Assembly: GCA_036562625.1 (NCBI GenBank)
Contig: DATCJV010000150.1
Span: 1-12,213, forward strand
Reading direction: 5' to 3'
DNA length: 12,213 nt
From: DUOH01 sp036562625
GTDB taxonomy: Bacteria > Bacillota > UBA4882 > UBA10575
The notes below the pieces were generated by a model. That model was not told where the DNA came from and made no database searches. It saw only the letters and a program-made list of their open reading frames with translations. Positions 1 through 8,020 of the stretch are shown here, piece after piece (the first letter of the stretch is position 1; the number at the start of each line of letters is the position of its first letter). The position numbers were made by a program, and so were the translations under genes.

Positions 1-1223
<1,223 letters not shown>

Positions 1224-1439
1224 TCTCTTATCTAAATCCCTACTTCCGTCGGGACTTAAATTGCTCGATGTTACTTGAGTCCGATTTAGCTCTCCTCAAT
1301 TAACAGGGCAAATCCTCTGCACCACTTTTTCTGCGGTACTTCGTATTTGCGTGGTTCGCTCCTCAAATCCCCTCCCCCGCTTACGAGAGAACAGACTTGA
1401 GTCGCTTCTCTTACCTGTCCTGAACTTCCTTACTCGTCC

Positions 1440-1500
1440 GTTCATGGAGTTTACACATTCCATAGAACTTACATATTCATACAAGTTCATGGAATTTACA
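1440..1500 (-). repeat. Three-copy repeat A-B-C able to form alternative hairpins in the rrn leader
   Basis: On the minus strand, A (1500-1485, TGTAAATTCCATGAAC) and C (1455-1440, TGTAAACTCCATGAAC) differ at one base. The middle element B (1473-1458, TGTAAGTTCTATGGAA) starts with the same TGTAA. Its remaining part, GTTC-T-ATGGAA, is the reverse complement of TTCCATGAAC in A, with one bulged base. B could pair with A (10 bp, 16-base loop) or with C (9 bp, 8-base loop), but not with both. Whether either structure forms in the precursor is unknown. Confidence 0.55.
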
Positions 1501-1609
1501 GACTAAATTCCTAAACGAACTGTAAGTTCGTTCTCTTGCTGTTCAGTTGTCAAGGTCCAGAAGGTTCTTCCTCGCTTCCCAAAACTTTTTAGTTTCAGGC
1601 CGCTTTACT

Positions 1610-1638
1610 ATTGTATCATGTTTTTTATTCAATGTCCA
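1610..1638 (-). promoter_or_regulatory. Proximal rrn promoter (P2)
   Basis: Minus-strand -35 TGGACA (1638-1633), 17-base spacer, -10 TACAAT (1615-1610); each hexamer matches the sigma-A consensus at 5 of 6 positions. With a 6-base discriminator (AGTAAA) the predicted start is a G at 1603. It lies on the 16S side of a second, similar promoter, the tandem arrangement usual for rRNA operons. Confidence 0.75.
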
Positions 1639-1700
1639 CACTTTTCTTTAGGGATTTTTTATTTTTCTTGGCTTGTCCCCTCAGAAAACCGAACTTTTAT

Positions 1701-1729
1701 ATAATAACACGTCCTGTATCCTATGTCAA
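1701..1729 (-). promoter_or_regulatory. Distal rrn promoter (P1) with A-rich upstream element
   Basis: Minus-strand -35 TTGACA (1729-1724, perfect), 17-base spacer, -10 TATTAT (1706-1701, 5 of 6). A 6-base discriminator (ATAAAA) puts the start at a G at 1694. Just upstream is an A-tract segment (minus strand, about 1750-1731) that resembles an UP element. This is the strongest sigma-A-type promoter I see in the window, and it sits where an rRNA operon promoter should be. Confidence 0.82.
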
Positions 1730-1802
1730 GAAAAAGTCCCCTTTTTTTGAAACTAGCCATAATCGTTCAGATATTTATTCCGTTCCATATAATATATCCC
1801 CT

Positions 1803-1828
1803 TAATATAATACTGATAAATTATATTA
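1803..1828. repeat. AT-only inverted repeat upstream of the rrn promoters
   Basis: TAATATAAT (1803-1811) and ATTATATTA (1820-1828) form a perfect 9-bp inverted repeat with an 8-base loop. It lies between the stop codon at 1889 and rrn P1. There is no GC content to stabilise a terminator. It could be a protein-binding site or simply low-complexity AT-rich DNA; no function is assigned. Confidence 0.35.
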
Positions 1829-1888
1829 TCCTCATTTATTTGGGATGCCGGCTGCAGACACACATTCTTCAGCCCGCCTTAATCTCGC

Positions 1889-2638
1889 TTATTGGCAAAG
1901 ACCTCTTTTGGGAAAAGTCCGCCACACAATAATCTTTTCCTTTTGAGGAATATTTCCTCCGTTGTTACCATCCATTTCAGGCTCAGTAACGGATTCCTGA
2001 TCTGCACTGGACTGTTCTTCAGATTCCTCGGATCCGGCGTCTTCTGTACGGCCAGCGTCCGTCGTCTGTTGAGGAAATCCTAAATTTTCAGCCTCTCTTC
2101 TAGTCTGAGTTTTTTTCGCATCTTCCTGGTCCGACTCATGAGCACGCTCCAACTCCTCCCCGCCCTGATCCTCTGCTCTCTGCGGCCAATTTGAATGAAT
2201 ACCCTCTTCCCCCTGTGATGGAAGTTCGGTAGCAGCCGGTCTTTCCTTTTCTGTCCTTTTATTTTTTCCAAATGACTCTGTATCCAGGGGAAGAGCAGAC
2301 CTAAATGACGCCGGCTGACTTAATATTTCTTCTCCTTGCCGCTCTGCGTGGCTCATAAAATAACCGGGTGTAAAGTTAACTTCCGGCGGATGGTAAGCAT
2401 TCATCGGCTGTTTCTGGTATCCAGGTGGCTGATTTCTGCCGGGGTTAGGCTGTGGCCAAGCCACTAAAGGATAATTTGCCCAGTCTCCCCAAGGATCCGG
2501 ATAGTTCAATCCATCTGTGTTCAATTTTCCGGAACTACTGGCGCCATTCGGCCAACCTAATCTGCCCCCCCGCGCCCGCTGCGCCTGGCTCAGCTGGGAA
2601 CGACCGATATATTCCCCAGGAAAACGTCTTCTTCGCAT
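1889..2638 (-). CDS. Low-complexity acidic protein of unknown function; spore-coat candidate
   Basis: I do not recognise a family. The 249-residue product starts with a basic patch (MRRRRFPGEY). It continues with a Trp/Pro/Asn/Tyr-rich stretch (about 28-95, with repeated aromatic-Pro pairs such as NYPDPW and NYPLVAWPQP). A long Glu/Asp/Gln/Ser-rich and probably disordered segment follows (about 125-225), then a short basic tail. There is no signal peptide or membrane helix. I chose the ATG at 2638: AGGAGG (2650-2645) lies 6 bases upstream, whereas the in-frame ATG at 2644 touches the Shine-Dalgarno. The gene is divergent from the SIS-like gene and upstream of the rrn operon. The intergenic region offers a sigma-K-like promoter, and disordered Pro/Tyr/acid-rich composition is common among coat proteins. 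The coat role is inference; the reading frame itself is well supported by its length, start signals and composition. Confidence 0.7.
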   Translation of the reverse strand: MRRRRFPGEYIGRSQLSQAQRARGGRLGWPNGASSSGKLNTDGLNYPDPWGDWANYPLVAWPQPNPGRNQPPGYQKQPMNAYHPPEVNFTPGYFMSHAERQGEEILSQPASFRSALPLDTESFGKNKRTEKERPAATELPSQGEEGIHSNWPQRAEDQGGEELERAHESDQEDAKKTQTRREAENLGFPQQTTDAGRTEDAGSEESEEQSSADQESVTEPEMDGNNGGNIPQKEKIIVWRTFPKRGLCQ

Positions 2639-2661
2639 CTTCATCCTCCTCCTGTGCTTTC

Positions 2662-2689
2662 ACTTTTAATATCTTATGTTCATACAATA
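2662..2689 (+). promoter_or_regulatory. Sigma-K-like promoter for the SIS-domain gene
   Basis: Plus strand: AC (2662-2663), exactly 17 bases, then CATACAATA (2681-2689), matching the sigma-K pattern. The -10 CATACAAT also fits sigma-E. A weaker sigma-A reading exists (TTCACT, 18 bases, TACAAT). The start would be near 2696, some 50 bases before the ATG at 2747. Confidence 0.5.
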
Positions 2690-2697
2690 TCCCAGGT
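2670..2697 (-). promoter_or_regulatory. Sigma-K-like promoter for the low-complexity protein gene
   Basis: Minus strand: AC (2697-2696), exactly 17 bases, then CATAAGATA (2678-2670). This fits the B. subtilis sigma-K consensus AC-N16/17-CATANNNTA. The start would fall near 2663, about 25 bases before the chosen ATG. No good TTGACA/TATAAT pair competes. It overlaps the opposing promoter of the next gene. Confidence 0.5.
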
Positions 2698-2746
2698 GAC
2701 ACAGGAAGCGCCTGAAACTAGTAGTAATAAAGCAGGAGGGATCTAC

Positions 2747-3433
2747 ATGTCCAACCGGGATTTTTTATTAGAACAGTTGCTGGATGTCGCTCACCATCCC
2801 GTAATTCTTGGGGTGAAAGGAATCCGCCTCGCCGAACAGATGGCGGAAGAGATTATTGATACTTTGCAGAATCAAAATAAATTGGGCTTTTTTGGCGCCG
2901 ACCATTTTGCGAAAGCCGCAGAGTTATTGGCTGTCGAATTCCGGTCTGGATTAGCGGTAAAAAGGGGAGACTTGCCGGTTGTGTTGATCAATAACCATTG
3001 TCCGGCAGGTAATATCCGGCAAAACCAGGTGGACAGCGCTGGTCACAAAACAACAGGCGCCGCCAATCTGGAGGCAGTAGACAATACCGGCCGCAGGACA
3101 GCCGGTGAAGAGCGACCGGTTCCTGATGGCAGAACCGAGGCCGACCCCATCGTGGCCAAAATCGATGAATTGTTAAGCCCGGGAGATTTGTTATTCTTGC
3201 TGACTCAAGAGGCGTCAAAGAGTATTTCTCAGTTGATGATCAGAGCCAGGGAAAGAAAGATCAAAACCCTACTGCTGTGTGGATATCCTCTGCCAAAAGG
3301 GCTCCACCCGGACCGGGCCTTTTGCATTCCCCTGCCCAACCCTTTACGTTTGGAGGAGGTCTTCATCATTTTCGGGCATTTAGTCGGCATCGTGGTGGAA
3401 TCCGTTCTCTTCTCCGGTGAAAACGGTTTCTAG
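2747..3433 (+). CDS. Degenerate SIS-fold protein (phosphoheptose isomerase/DiaA-like)
   Basis: The 228-residue product has the layout of the GmhA/DiaA family: an N-terminal helical part, a core strand-loop-helix (LGFFGADHFAKAAELL, 46-61, in the place of the GNGGSA..A phosphate-binding loop), a second core segment (PGDLLFLLTQEASKSISQLM, 145-164), and a C-terminal EEVFIIFGHLVGIVVE (203-218) like the family's QEVHILIGHL helix. The sugar-phosphate STSGNS loop is replaced by TQEASKS, so isomerase activity is doubtful; a binding or structural role is likelier. Residues about 90-131 are an unusual hydrophilic insert. The start is set by AGGAGGG (2734-2740) six bases before ATG 2747; the frame stays open upstream to 2654 but without a ribosome binding site. 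The gene is divergent from the acidic low-complexity gene and convergent with the radical SAM gene. The fold assignment is by eye and moderate. Confidence 0.75.
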   Translation: MSNRDFLLEQLLDVAHHPVILGVKGIRLAEQMAEEIIDTLQNQNKLGFFGADHFAKAAELLAVEFRSGLAVKRGDLPVVLINNHCPAGNIRQNQVDSAGHKTTGAANLEAVDNTGRRTAGEERPVPDGRTEADPIVAKIDELLSPGDLLFLLTQEASKSISQLMIRARERKIKTLLLCGYPLPKGLHPDRAFCIPLPNPLRLEEVFIIFGHLVGIVVESVLFSGENGF

Positions 3434-4735
3434 CTATTGCCAGGCCATTGGCGGGTCACTGTTTTTCAGGTAGTTATATACTCGGTTCCTGGAGACCAGG
3501 TTAAAGAACCACATCAGGGTAGTATGGTTCCTAAAGATCCCCAGGCGTTTGAAGATGGAACGATAGGAAAAGAACTGCCGCCACGCCCAGTCCAAGCCTT
3601 CCTGCAGCCGGTGGGGGGACATACGTAGAGGCTGGTAGACCACTCGGTTTACCGTATATTTTGACCAGTCACGTTCGATGATTCTATTTGCTGCTTCCAA
3701 ACGCTGATAAAGCCTGGTTCCGGGGAAAGGGGTCAAAACTCCGAACTGAGCGCCTTCCAAGCGAAGATCTTCCGCAAAATTCAGGGTTCTTTCAAAGACA
3801 CTCTCCTCATCATGATCAAAACCGAAGACAAAAGCACCCTCAATCGCGATCCCATACCTTTTTATGTTTTTAATCGCTTCTCGCATATTCACCAAGTTTA
3901 CATTTTTTCCGACACTTTTCAGACTCTCCGGTGAGAGGGACTCAAGGCCGATGAACATGCCCAGACAGCCACTTTTTGCCGCCAGGCTTAACAATTCGTC
4001 ATCACGAGCCATCTGGAGCGAGCCTTGGCTGACCCAATACTTTTTCAAGGGAATCAATTGGGTAAAGAGTTCTTTGGCATACCTGGGATTTCCAACGATA
4101 TTATCATCCACAAAGACAATAATCTTCCCGGGAAGGCTCTTTACCTCCTTAATCACTTCGGCGACCGGACGTAAGCGGTAGGTCTTTCCAAAAAAATTCG
4201 AGACCGCGCAGAAATCACAGGAGAACGGACATCCCCTGGTAGTCTGGACAGTTTGCGGCAAGTAGTAATCGTTTGCCCGCCAAAGGTCGCGGCGGGGGAT
4301 AGGAGCGCCCGCTAATGATGGATAATGCTCTGAACGATAGCTCCGCTTTAACCTGCCCTCTTCGGCATCCTTAAGTAATTGCGGCCATATCTTTTCCACT
4401 TCCCCAATGACAATACTGTCAGCATGCGCTTGCGCCTCTTCAGGTAAGGCGGAGGGGTGCATCCCCCCTAAGACTACAGGAATCCCCCGCTGGCGGTATG
4501 CCTCCGCCAATTGATAGGCTCTGGGCGCAAAGGCCGTCATCACAGTAATCCCCACTAAGTCTACATTTGCTTCCAAATTCACTTCTGAAATATGCTCATC
4601 ACAGATTTCCACCTCATGCTCCTTTGGGGTACACGCGGCCACAATTCCTAAATTCAGCGGTGGGAATAGACCCTTCATTCTCTTACGTCCATGGGCTTTT
4701 CTTTCGTTTCCGGGATTGATTAATAAAATCTTCAT
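3434..4735 (-). CDS. B12-binding-domain radical SAM protein
   Basis: This 433-residue protein has two recognised domains. Residues 1-125 look like a cobalamin-binding Rossmann domain (MKILLINPGN start, VDLVGITVMT, GIPVVLGGMHPSALPEEA). Residues 160-370 form a radical SAM core with the cluster ligands C169, C173 and C176 in RGCPFSCDFC, then FVDDNI (208-213), IGLES (262-266) and TPFPGT (335-340). The C-terminal 60 residues resemble the tail common in this group. Members are usually methylases or C-C bond-forming enzymes acting on lipids, tetrapyrroles or natural products; the substrate cannot be told from sequence. The start at 4735 matches the family's usual N-terminus, although GGAG lies 12 bases upstream, rather far. 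An in-frame ATG at 4771 has no ribosome binding site. No biosynthetic partner gene is adjacent. Its stop abuts the convergent SIS gene's stop. Confidence 0.9.
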   Translation of the reverse strand: MKILLINPGNERKAHGRKRMKGLFPPLNLGIVAACTPKEHEVEICDEHISEVNLEANVDLVGITVMTAFAPRAYQLAEAYRQRGIPVVLGGMHPSALPEEAQAHADSIVIGEVEKIWPQLLKDAEEGRLKRSYRSEHYPSLAGAPIPRRDLWRANDYYLPQTVQTTRGCPFSCDFCAVSNFFGKTYRLRPVAEVIKEVKSLPGKIIVFVDDNIVGNPRYAKELFTQLIPLKKYWVSQGSLQMARDDELLSLAAKSGCLGMFIGLESLSPESLKSVGKNVNLVNMREAIKNIKRYGIAIEGAFVFGFDHDEESVFERTLNFAEDLRLEGAQFGVLTPFPGTRLYQRLEAANRIIERDWSKYTVNRVVYQPLRMSPHRLQEGLDWAWRQFFSYRSIFKRLGIFRNHTTLMWFFNLVSRNRVYNYLKNSDPPMAWQ

Positions 4736-5084
4736 CCGTAACCAAGACTCCTTCAGTTTAGTACTGTGCATGAAAAGATCGGCTATTGACGCCCTGGCCT
4801 GCCGCTCAGCACCTCCTGCTGTAGACCGGCTTCATACTATATCATTATAATATTCCTTCCTAAAGATCAGCATACCGCAGAGCAGGTTGAGGGATCGGCT
4901 CTCCACCCAAACTCAAGCATTCATTTATATTTCCCGATCGATCATAAGTTTATACGCAGCGACTCCACGCAGTAAGGCTCTTTCACAGGTATCCGCCAAC
5001 ACCGGCCGATAACTGCAGAAGAAAGACTGTTTCACCCCGTTTTTCCGCAAAGTACCGACCACCAAGAAAAGCATTGTCTAGAAT
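4736..5084. other. Intergenic region between the beta-galactosidase terminator and the radical SAM gene
   Basis: About 350 bases with little recognisable content. It should hold the radical SAM promoter. On the minus strand there are TATAAT (about 4850-4845) and TATAGT (about 4841-4836), but neither has a convincing -35 at 16-18 bases. A small hairpin CAGCA-GGAGG-TGCTG (4821-4807, minus) exposes a Shine-Dalgarno-like loop but no start codon follows at a usable distance. A 49-codon open frame at 4925-5074 is listed separately. Confidence 0.5.
4925..5074 (-). CDS. Possible small protein or gene remnant, 49 residues
   Basis: An open frame from ATG 5074 to TAA 4925. The product begins MLFLVVGTLRKNG and ends ERALLRGVAAYKLMIDREI, a plausible helical, protein-like composition for its last 25 residues. 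There is no Shine-Dalgarno, and it lies directly downstream of the beta-galactosidase operon terminator, so it would need its own promoter, which I cannot identify. It may be a decayed gene or chance. I do not recognise it. Confidence 0.2.
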   Translation of the reverse strand: MLFLVVGTLRKNGVKQSFFCSYRPVLADTCERALLRGVAAYKLMIDREI

Positions 5085-5106
5085 AAAAAATCGGCCAGCG
5101 GCCGAT
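5085..5106 (-). terminator. Intrinsic terminator of the sugar-uptake operon
   Basis: Minus strand: ATCGGCC (5106-5100), loop GCT (5099-5097), GGCCGAT (5096-5090), running into six T (5090-5085) and then ATTC. A GC-rich perfect 7-bp stem plus U-tract, 15 bases after the stop codon of the beta-galactosidase gene. It marks the operon's end. Confidence 0.9.
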
Positions 5107-5121
5107 CTTCTTCTTCAGACT

Positions 5122-7188
5122 TTAGACTGAGAAGTGTGCCCTCTCTAAAATTCGTAAGCCGTATGGCGGCAACTCCACGATGCCACGAGCCCTCTCCAGG
5201 GTGAGGAGATCAGTAAACTCTTCATCCTGTAAGTCAATCCTCTGCACCTCGGTAGTAAAATTAAGCAAGAAAACAAAATCCCGCACGCCATCCGTTCTCA
5301 TTTGCGCGGTTACTCCCAGTGGCAACTCTGCTTTCATTACTGGATGCAGTCCCATTCTTTCTATAATTGACCGGTAAAAGTCATCCAAAAACCGGTCTTC
5401 GTTACGGGAAGCTATGTAATATGCCTCACCTGCCCCGTACTTATTGACAGTAACCGCCGGACGGCCTGTATAAAAGTCCTCCTTATAGACTGCCACTACC
5501 TGTGCGGTTTCCAAATGAATTAAATCGCACAACTCCCTGGCCGTATACTGACCCCGTAAGCCCAAAACATTACCGGGCAGCATTGCGACGTGGTTTACCT
5601 CATCATCGTATAAGGCGTCATTCTCCTCCACCCAAATCCCCAACACCTTCCGCAAGGGACCGGGGAAACCTCCCAAAAAGCAGAGATCGTTTTCGTCTAC
5701 TGTTCCCGACAAGTAAGTGGCGACAAAGGTTCCTCCGTTGGCGACAAATTCAGTAATCCGTTCTCCCACTCCTTTTCTGACCATATACAGCATTGGCGCA
5801 ATCACCAATCGGTAACGGGAGAAATCGCTGTCTTCATTGATGATGTCAACTGGAATTCCCTGTTTCCAAAATGGGAGGTAATGTCGCTGACAAGTCTCCT
5901 CATACTTCTTCTCCCTGATGAAACCATAGGCGTCCTCCAACGCCCACCGGTTCTCCCAGTCAAAAACCACGGCGACTTCCGGATGAACGGTGGCGCCAAG
6001 CACCGGATCCAGCTTCTTCAGCGCTTCCCCCACTTGTGTCACATCCCGAAACACTCTGGTGTGTTCGTGTCCAGCATGATCCACCACCGCCCCGTGGAAC
6101 TTCTCTACTCCTCCTCTGCCCTTTCTCCATTGGAAATACTGGACGGTATCAGCTCCATGGGCCACCGCTTGGATGGAAGAGAGCAGATGCATACCGGGTC
6201 GTTTATTCTTCGCCACCTCCATCCAATTTGTCATGCTGGGAGTGCTCTCCATCAGCATGAACGGTTTTCCGTTCTTTAGCGACCGATTGAGGTCATGTAC
6301 AAAAGCCACTTCCGCAGCCAGGCGCCAGTCCTCCTTCTTCCCATGCCAGCGCGGGTAATTATCCCACGATACTACATCCACGGCGGAGGCAAATTTCCAG
6401 TAATCAAGACCGGGATAGGTCCCCATGAAATTAGTAGTTACCGGTATGTCCGGGGTGATCGCCACCAGCGGCTTACATTCGTGTTGGAAGAAATCAATTG
6501 TCTGCTGGGTCACAAATCTCTTCCAGTCAAGATGAAGACCGTGAATGGAGTTCTCTCCGTGCGGCGCCGGGGACTCAATCTGTGACCAGTCCGTATAAGT
6601 ATGACTCCAAAACGCCGTCCACCAGGCTTGATTCAACGCATCAAGGGTTTGATACCGCTGTTGCAACCATTGTCTGAATTTTTCCTGACACAATGCGCAG
6701 TGACATTCTCCGCCGTACTCATTTGAGACATGCCATACCAGTAAAGCAGGATGGTCTTTGTATCTCTCCGCCAGTTTGGTATTGATCAGCTCTACCTTTT
6801 CCCGGTAAACCGGTGAAGAGTAACAGTGATTGTGCCGGTTACCATGGAGAATCCTTTTTCGATCCGCACCCACCCGCAAGACTTCCGGATACTTTTGACT
6901 AAGCCAGGCCGGTCTAGCCGCGCTGGGAGTAGCTAAGACCGCATACACCCCGTTCTCCGCCATCCCGTCCAAAACCCGGTCCAACCAAGCAAAGTTAAAT
7001 TTTCCTTCTTCCGGCTCCAAGGCCGCCCACGCAAAAATACCCACGGACATTACATTACAGTTGGCCAGTTTCATCAGCCTGAGGTCTTCCTCGAGAATAT
7101 GCGGATCCTGGAGCCACTGATCGGGGTTGTAATCCGCTCCGTGCCAAAAATGAGGAGCCTTTGCGTTAATCGGTTTGTATCTTTCCAT
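5122..7188 (-). CDS. Beta-galactosidase, glycoside hydrolase family 42
   Basis: The 688-residue length is typical of GH42. A TIM-barrel catalytic domain fills about residues 10-385 (HGADYNPDQW, GIFAWAALEPEEGKFNFAWLD, ATPSAARPAWL), then the beta-rich trimerisation domain and a small C-terminal domain. The predicted acid/base is E157 in VWHVSNEYGG and the nucleophile E314 in MLMESTPSMTNW, both in standard GH42 contexts. The four-cysteine zinc site (C122, C162, C164, C167) of many family members is intact. No signal peptide, so it is cytoplasmic and should release galactose from imported beta-galactosides such as galacto-oligosaccharides or galactan fragments. It is last in the operon, 19 bases after the second permease. 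GGAAG lies 7 bases before the ATG, and AGAGG directly abuts it. Family and mechanism are certain; the natural substrate is inferred. Confidence 0.96.
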   Translation of the reverse strand: MERYKPINAKAPHFWHGADYNPDQWLQDPHILEEDLRLMKLANCNVMSVGIFAWAALEPEEGKFNFAWLDRVLDGMAENGVYAVLATPSAARPAWLSQKYPEVLRVGADRKRILHGNRHNHCYSSPVYREKVELINTKLAERYKDHPALLVWHVSNEYGGECHCALCQEKFRQWLQQRYQTLDALNQAWWTAFWSHTYTDWSQIESPAPHGENSIHGLHLDWKRFVTQQTIDFFQHECKPLVAITPDIPVTTNFMGTYPGLDYWKFASAVDVVSWDNYPRWHGKKEDWRLAAEVAFVHDLNRSLKNGKPFMLMESTPSMTNWMEVAKNKRPGMHLLSSIQAVAHGADTVQYFQWRKGRGGVEKFHGAVVDHAGHEHTRVFRDVTQVGEALKKLDPVLGATVHPEVAVVFDWENRWALEDAYGFIREKKYEETCQRHYLPFWKQGIPVDIINEDSDFSRYRLVIAPMLYMVRKGVGERITEFVANGGTFVATYLSGTVDENDLCFLGGFPGPLRKVLGIWVEENDALYDDEVNHVAMLPGNVLGLRGQYTARELCDLIHLETAQVVAVYKEDFYTGRPAVTVNKYGAGEAYYIASRNEDRFLDDFYRSIIERMGLHPVMKAELPLGVTAQMRTDGVRDFVFLLNFTTEVQRIDLQDEEFTDLLTLERARGIVELPPYGLRILERAHFSV

Positions 7189-7207
7189 CCTCTTTCTTCC
7201 CTTTCTT

Positions 7208-8020
7208 TTATTTAATAGAAGCCGTAATCCCCTCCGCGAAGTTCTTCTGGAGGAGCAGAAAAAGTAGAATTGTCGGCAGGATGCTGATGGTCACCGCCAA
7301 CATCACCATCCCGTAATCAGTGACATAGCCCGCTATTAAATCTGAGATCAACAAGGGCATGGTTTTACTTTCCGTTTTTTGCATAATAATCACCGGCCAC
7401 AGATAACTGTTCCATGCATTCATAAAAGTGATAACCGCGGCAGCCGCGTACGTTGACCGCATAATCGGAACATACATTCTGAAGAATATGCCCAACTCTC
7501 CCAAGCCATCTAATCTTGCGGATTCAAGCACTTCTGACGGAAAAGATCTGGTGTTCTGCCTGAACAAGAAGATGAGAAAAGCCGTAGATATTGTCGGTAA
7601 AACAAAACCGGCCGTTGTATTCAATAAATTTGCCTTTCCAAACATCATAAACAAGGGAATCATGATGGCGGCAAAAGGGACCATCACTGATAACAATAAA
7701 ATACTCATTAAGAAGTCTTTACCCCGGTCATGGTAGATCTCAAATCCATACCCGGCAATGGAACAAACAAAGAGACTGGCGATGGTGGCCACCGCAGCAT
7801 TGCGGAAAGAATTCCAGAGCGCACGGAAGATATCAGTTCTTTCCACCAAAGTTGTGAAGTTCTCCACCAGATGCGTGCCTGGTAACAACCTTCCGGCAAT
7901 CACATCCACACTCTTGTTTGTCGCTGAAATCAACATCCAAAGGAGGGGAAAGACTGATAAGAACGCCGCCACAGAGAGAACTGCATATTTTACCAGACTA
8001 ATCAGTTTCTTTTTGCTCAT
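7208..8020 (-). CDS. Sugar ABC transporter permease, MalG type
   Basis: A 270-residue inner-membrane permease with about six hydrophobic segments (roughly 10-32, 75-95, 103-128, 135-153, 187-212, 238-257). The cytoplasmic EAA loop, which docks to the ATPase, is at 166-188 (ESARLDGLGELGIFFRMYVP). The conserved glycine follows ARLD as in CUT1 carbohydrate importers. Its ATG overlaps the upstream permease stop as ATGA, and AGGTGA lies 6 bases upstream, so translation is probably coupled and the two subunits are made in equal amounts. It forms the membrane channel with the MalF-type partner. The sugar is suggested only by the adjacent beta-galactosidase. Confidence 0.95.
   Translation of the reverse strand: MSKKKLISLVKYAVLSVAAFLSVFPLLWMLISATNKSVDVIAGRLLPGTHLVENFTTLVERTDIFRALWNSFRNAAVATIASLFVCSIAGYGFEIYHDRGKDFLMSILLLSVMVPFAAIMIPLFMMFGKANLLNTTAGFVLPTISTAFLIFLFRQNTRSFPSEVLESARLDGLGELGIFFRMYVPIMRSTYAAAAVITFMNAWNSYLWPVIIMQKTESKTMPLLISDLIAGYVTDYGMVMLAVTISILPTILLFLLLQKNFAEGITASIK

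Larger units (their letters stand above)
1224..1693 (-). other. rrn leader region (transcribed spacer upstream of 16S)
   Basis: About 470 bases between the distal rrn promoter and the 16S 5' end. On the minus strand it contains ACCTTGACAACTGAACAGC (about 1538-1556). This resembles the conserved Firmicutes rrn leader/spacer element of the CTTTGAAAACTGAACA type, thought to act in antitermination and processing. It also holds a perfect 7-bp hairpin (AACGAAC/GTTCGTT, 1514-1532) and a three-copy repeat set (separate entry). The TTGACA inside the conserved element has no -10 at 17 bases and is not called a promoter. The short reading frame at 1296-1490 has no ribosome binding site or protein-like composition and is rejected. 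Confidence 0.8.

Noticed and set aside
1531..1553. TTGACA in the rrn leader as a third promoter
   Set aside because: At 17 bases the -10 position reads CGAACT. The TTGACA belongs to the conserved ACCTTGACAACTGAACA leader element.
2654..2746. Upstream extension of the SIS-like protein to 2654
   Set aside because: It would place the predicted promoter inside the coding region and lacks a ribosome binding site. ATG 2747 has AGGAGGG at proper spacing.
4807..4821. Hairpin with GGAGG loop upstream of the radical SAM gene as a translational control element
   Set aside because: No start codon follows at a usable distance, and the stem is only 5 bp.
5502..6585. Several plus-strand open frames across the beta-galactosidase gene
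   Set aside because: They are shadows antisense to a fully explained GH42 gene, with no ribosome binding sites or protein-like composition.
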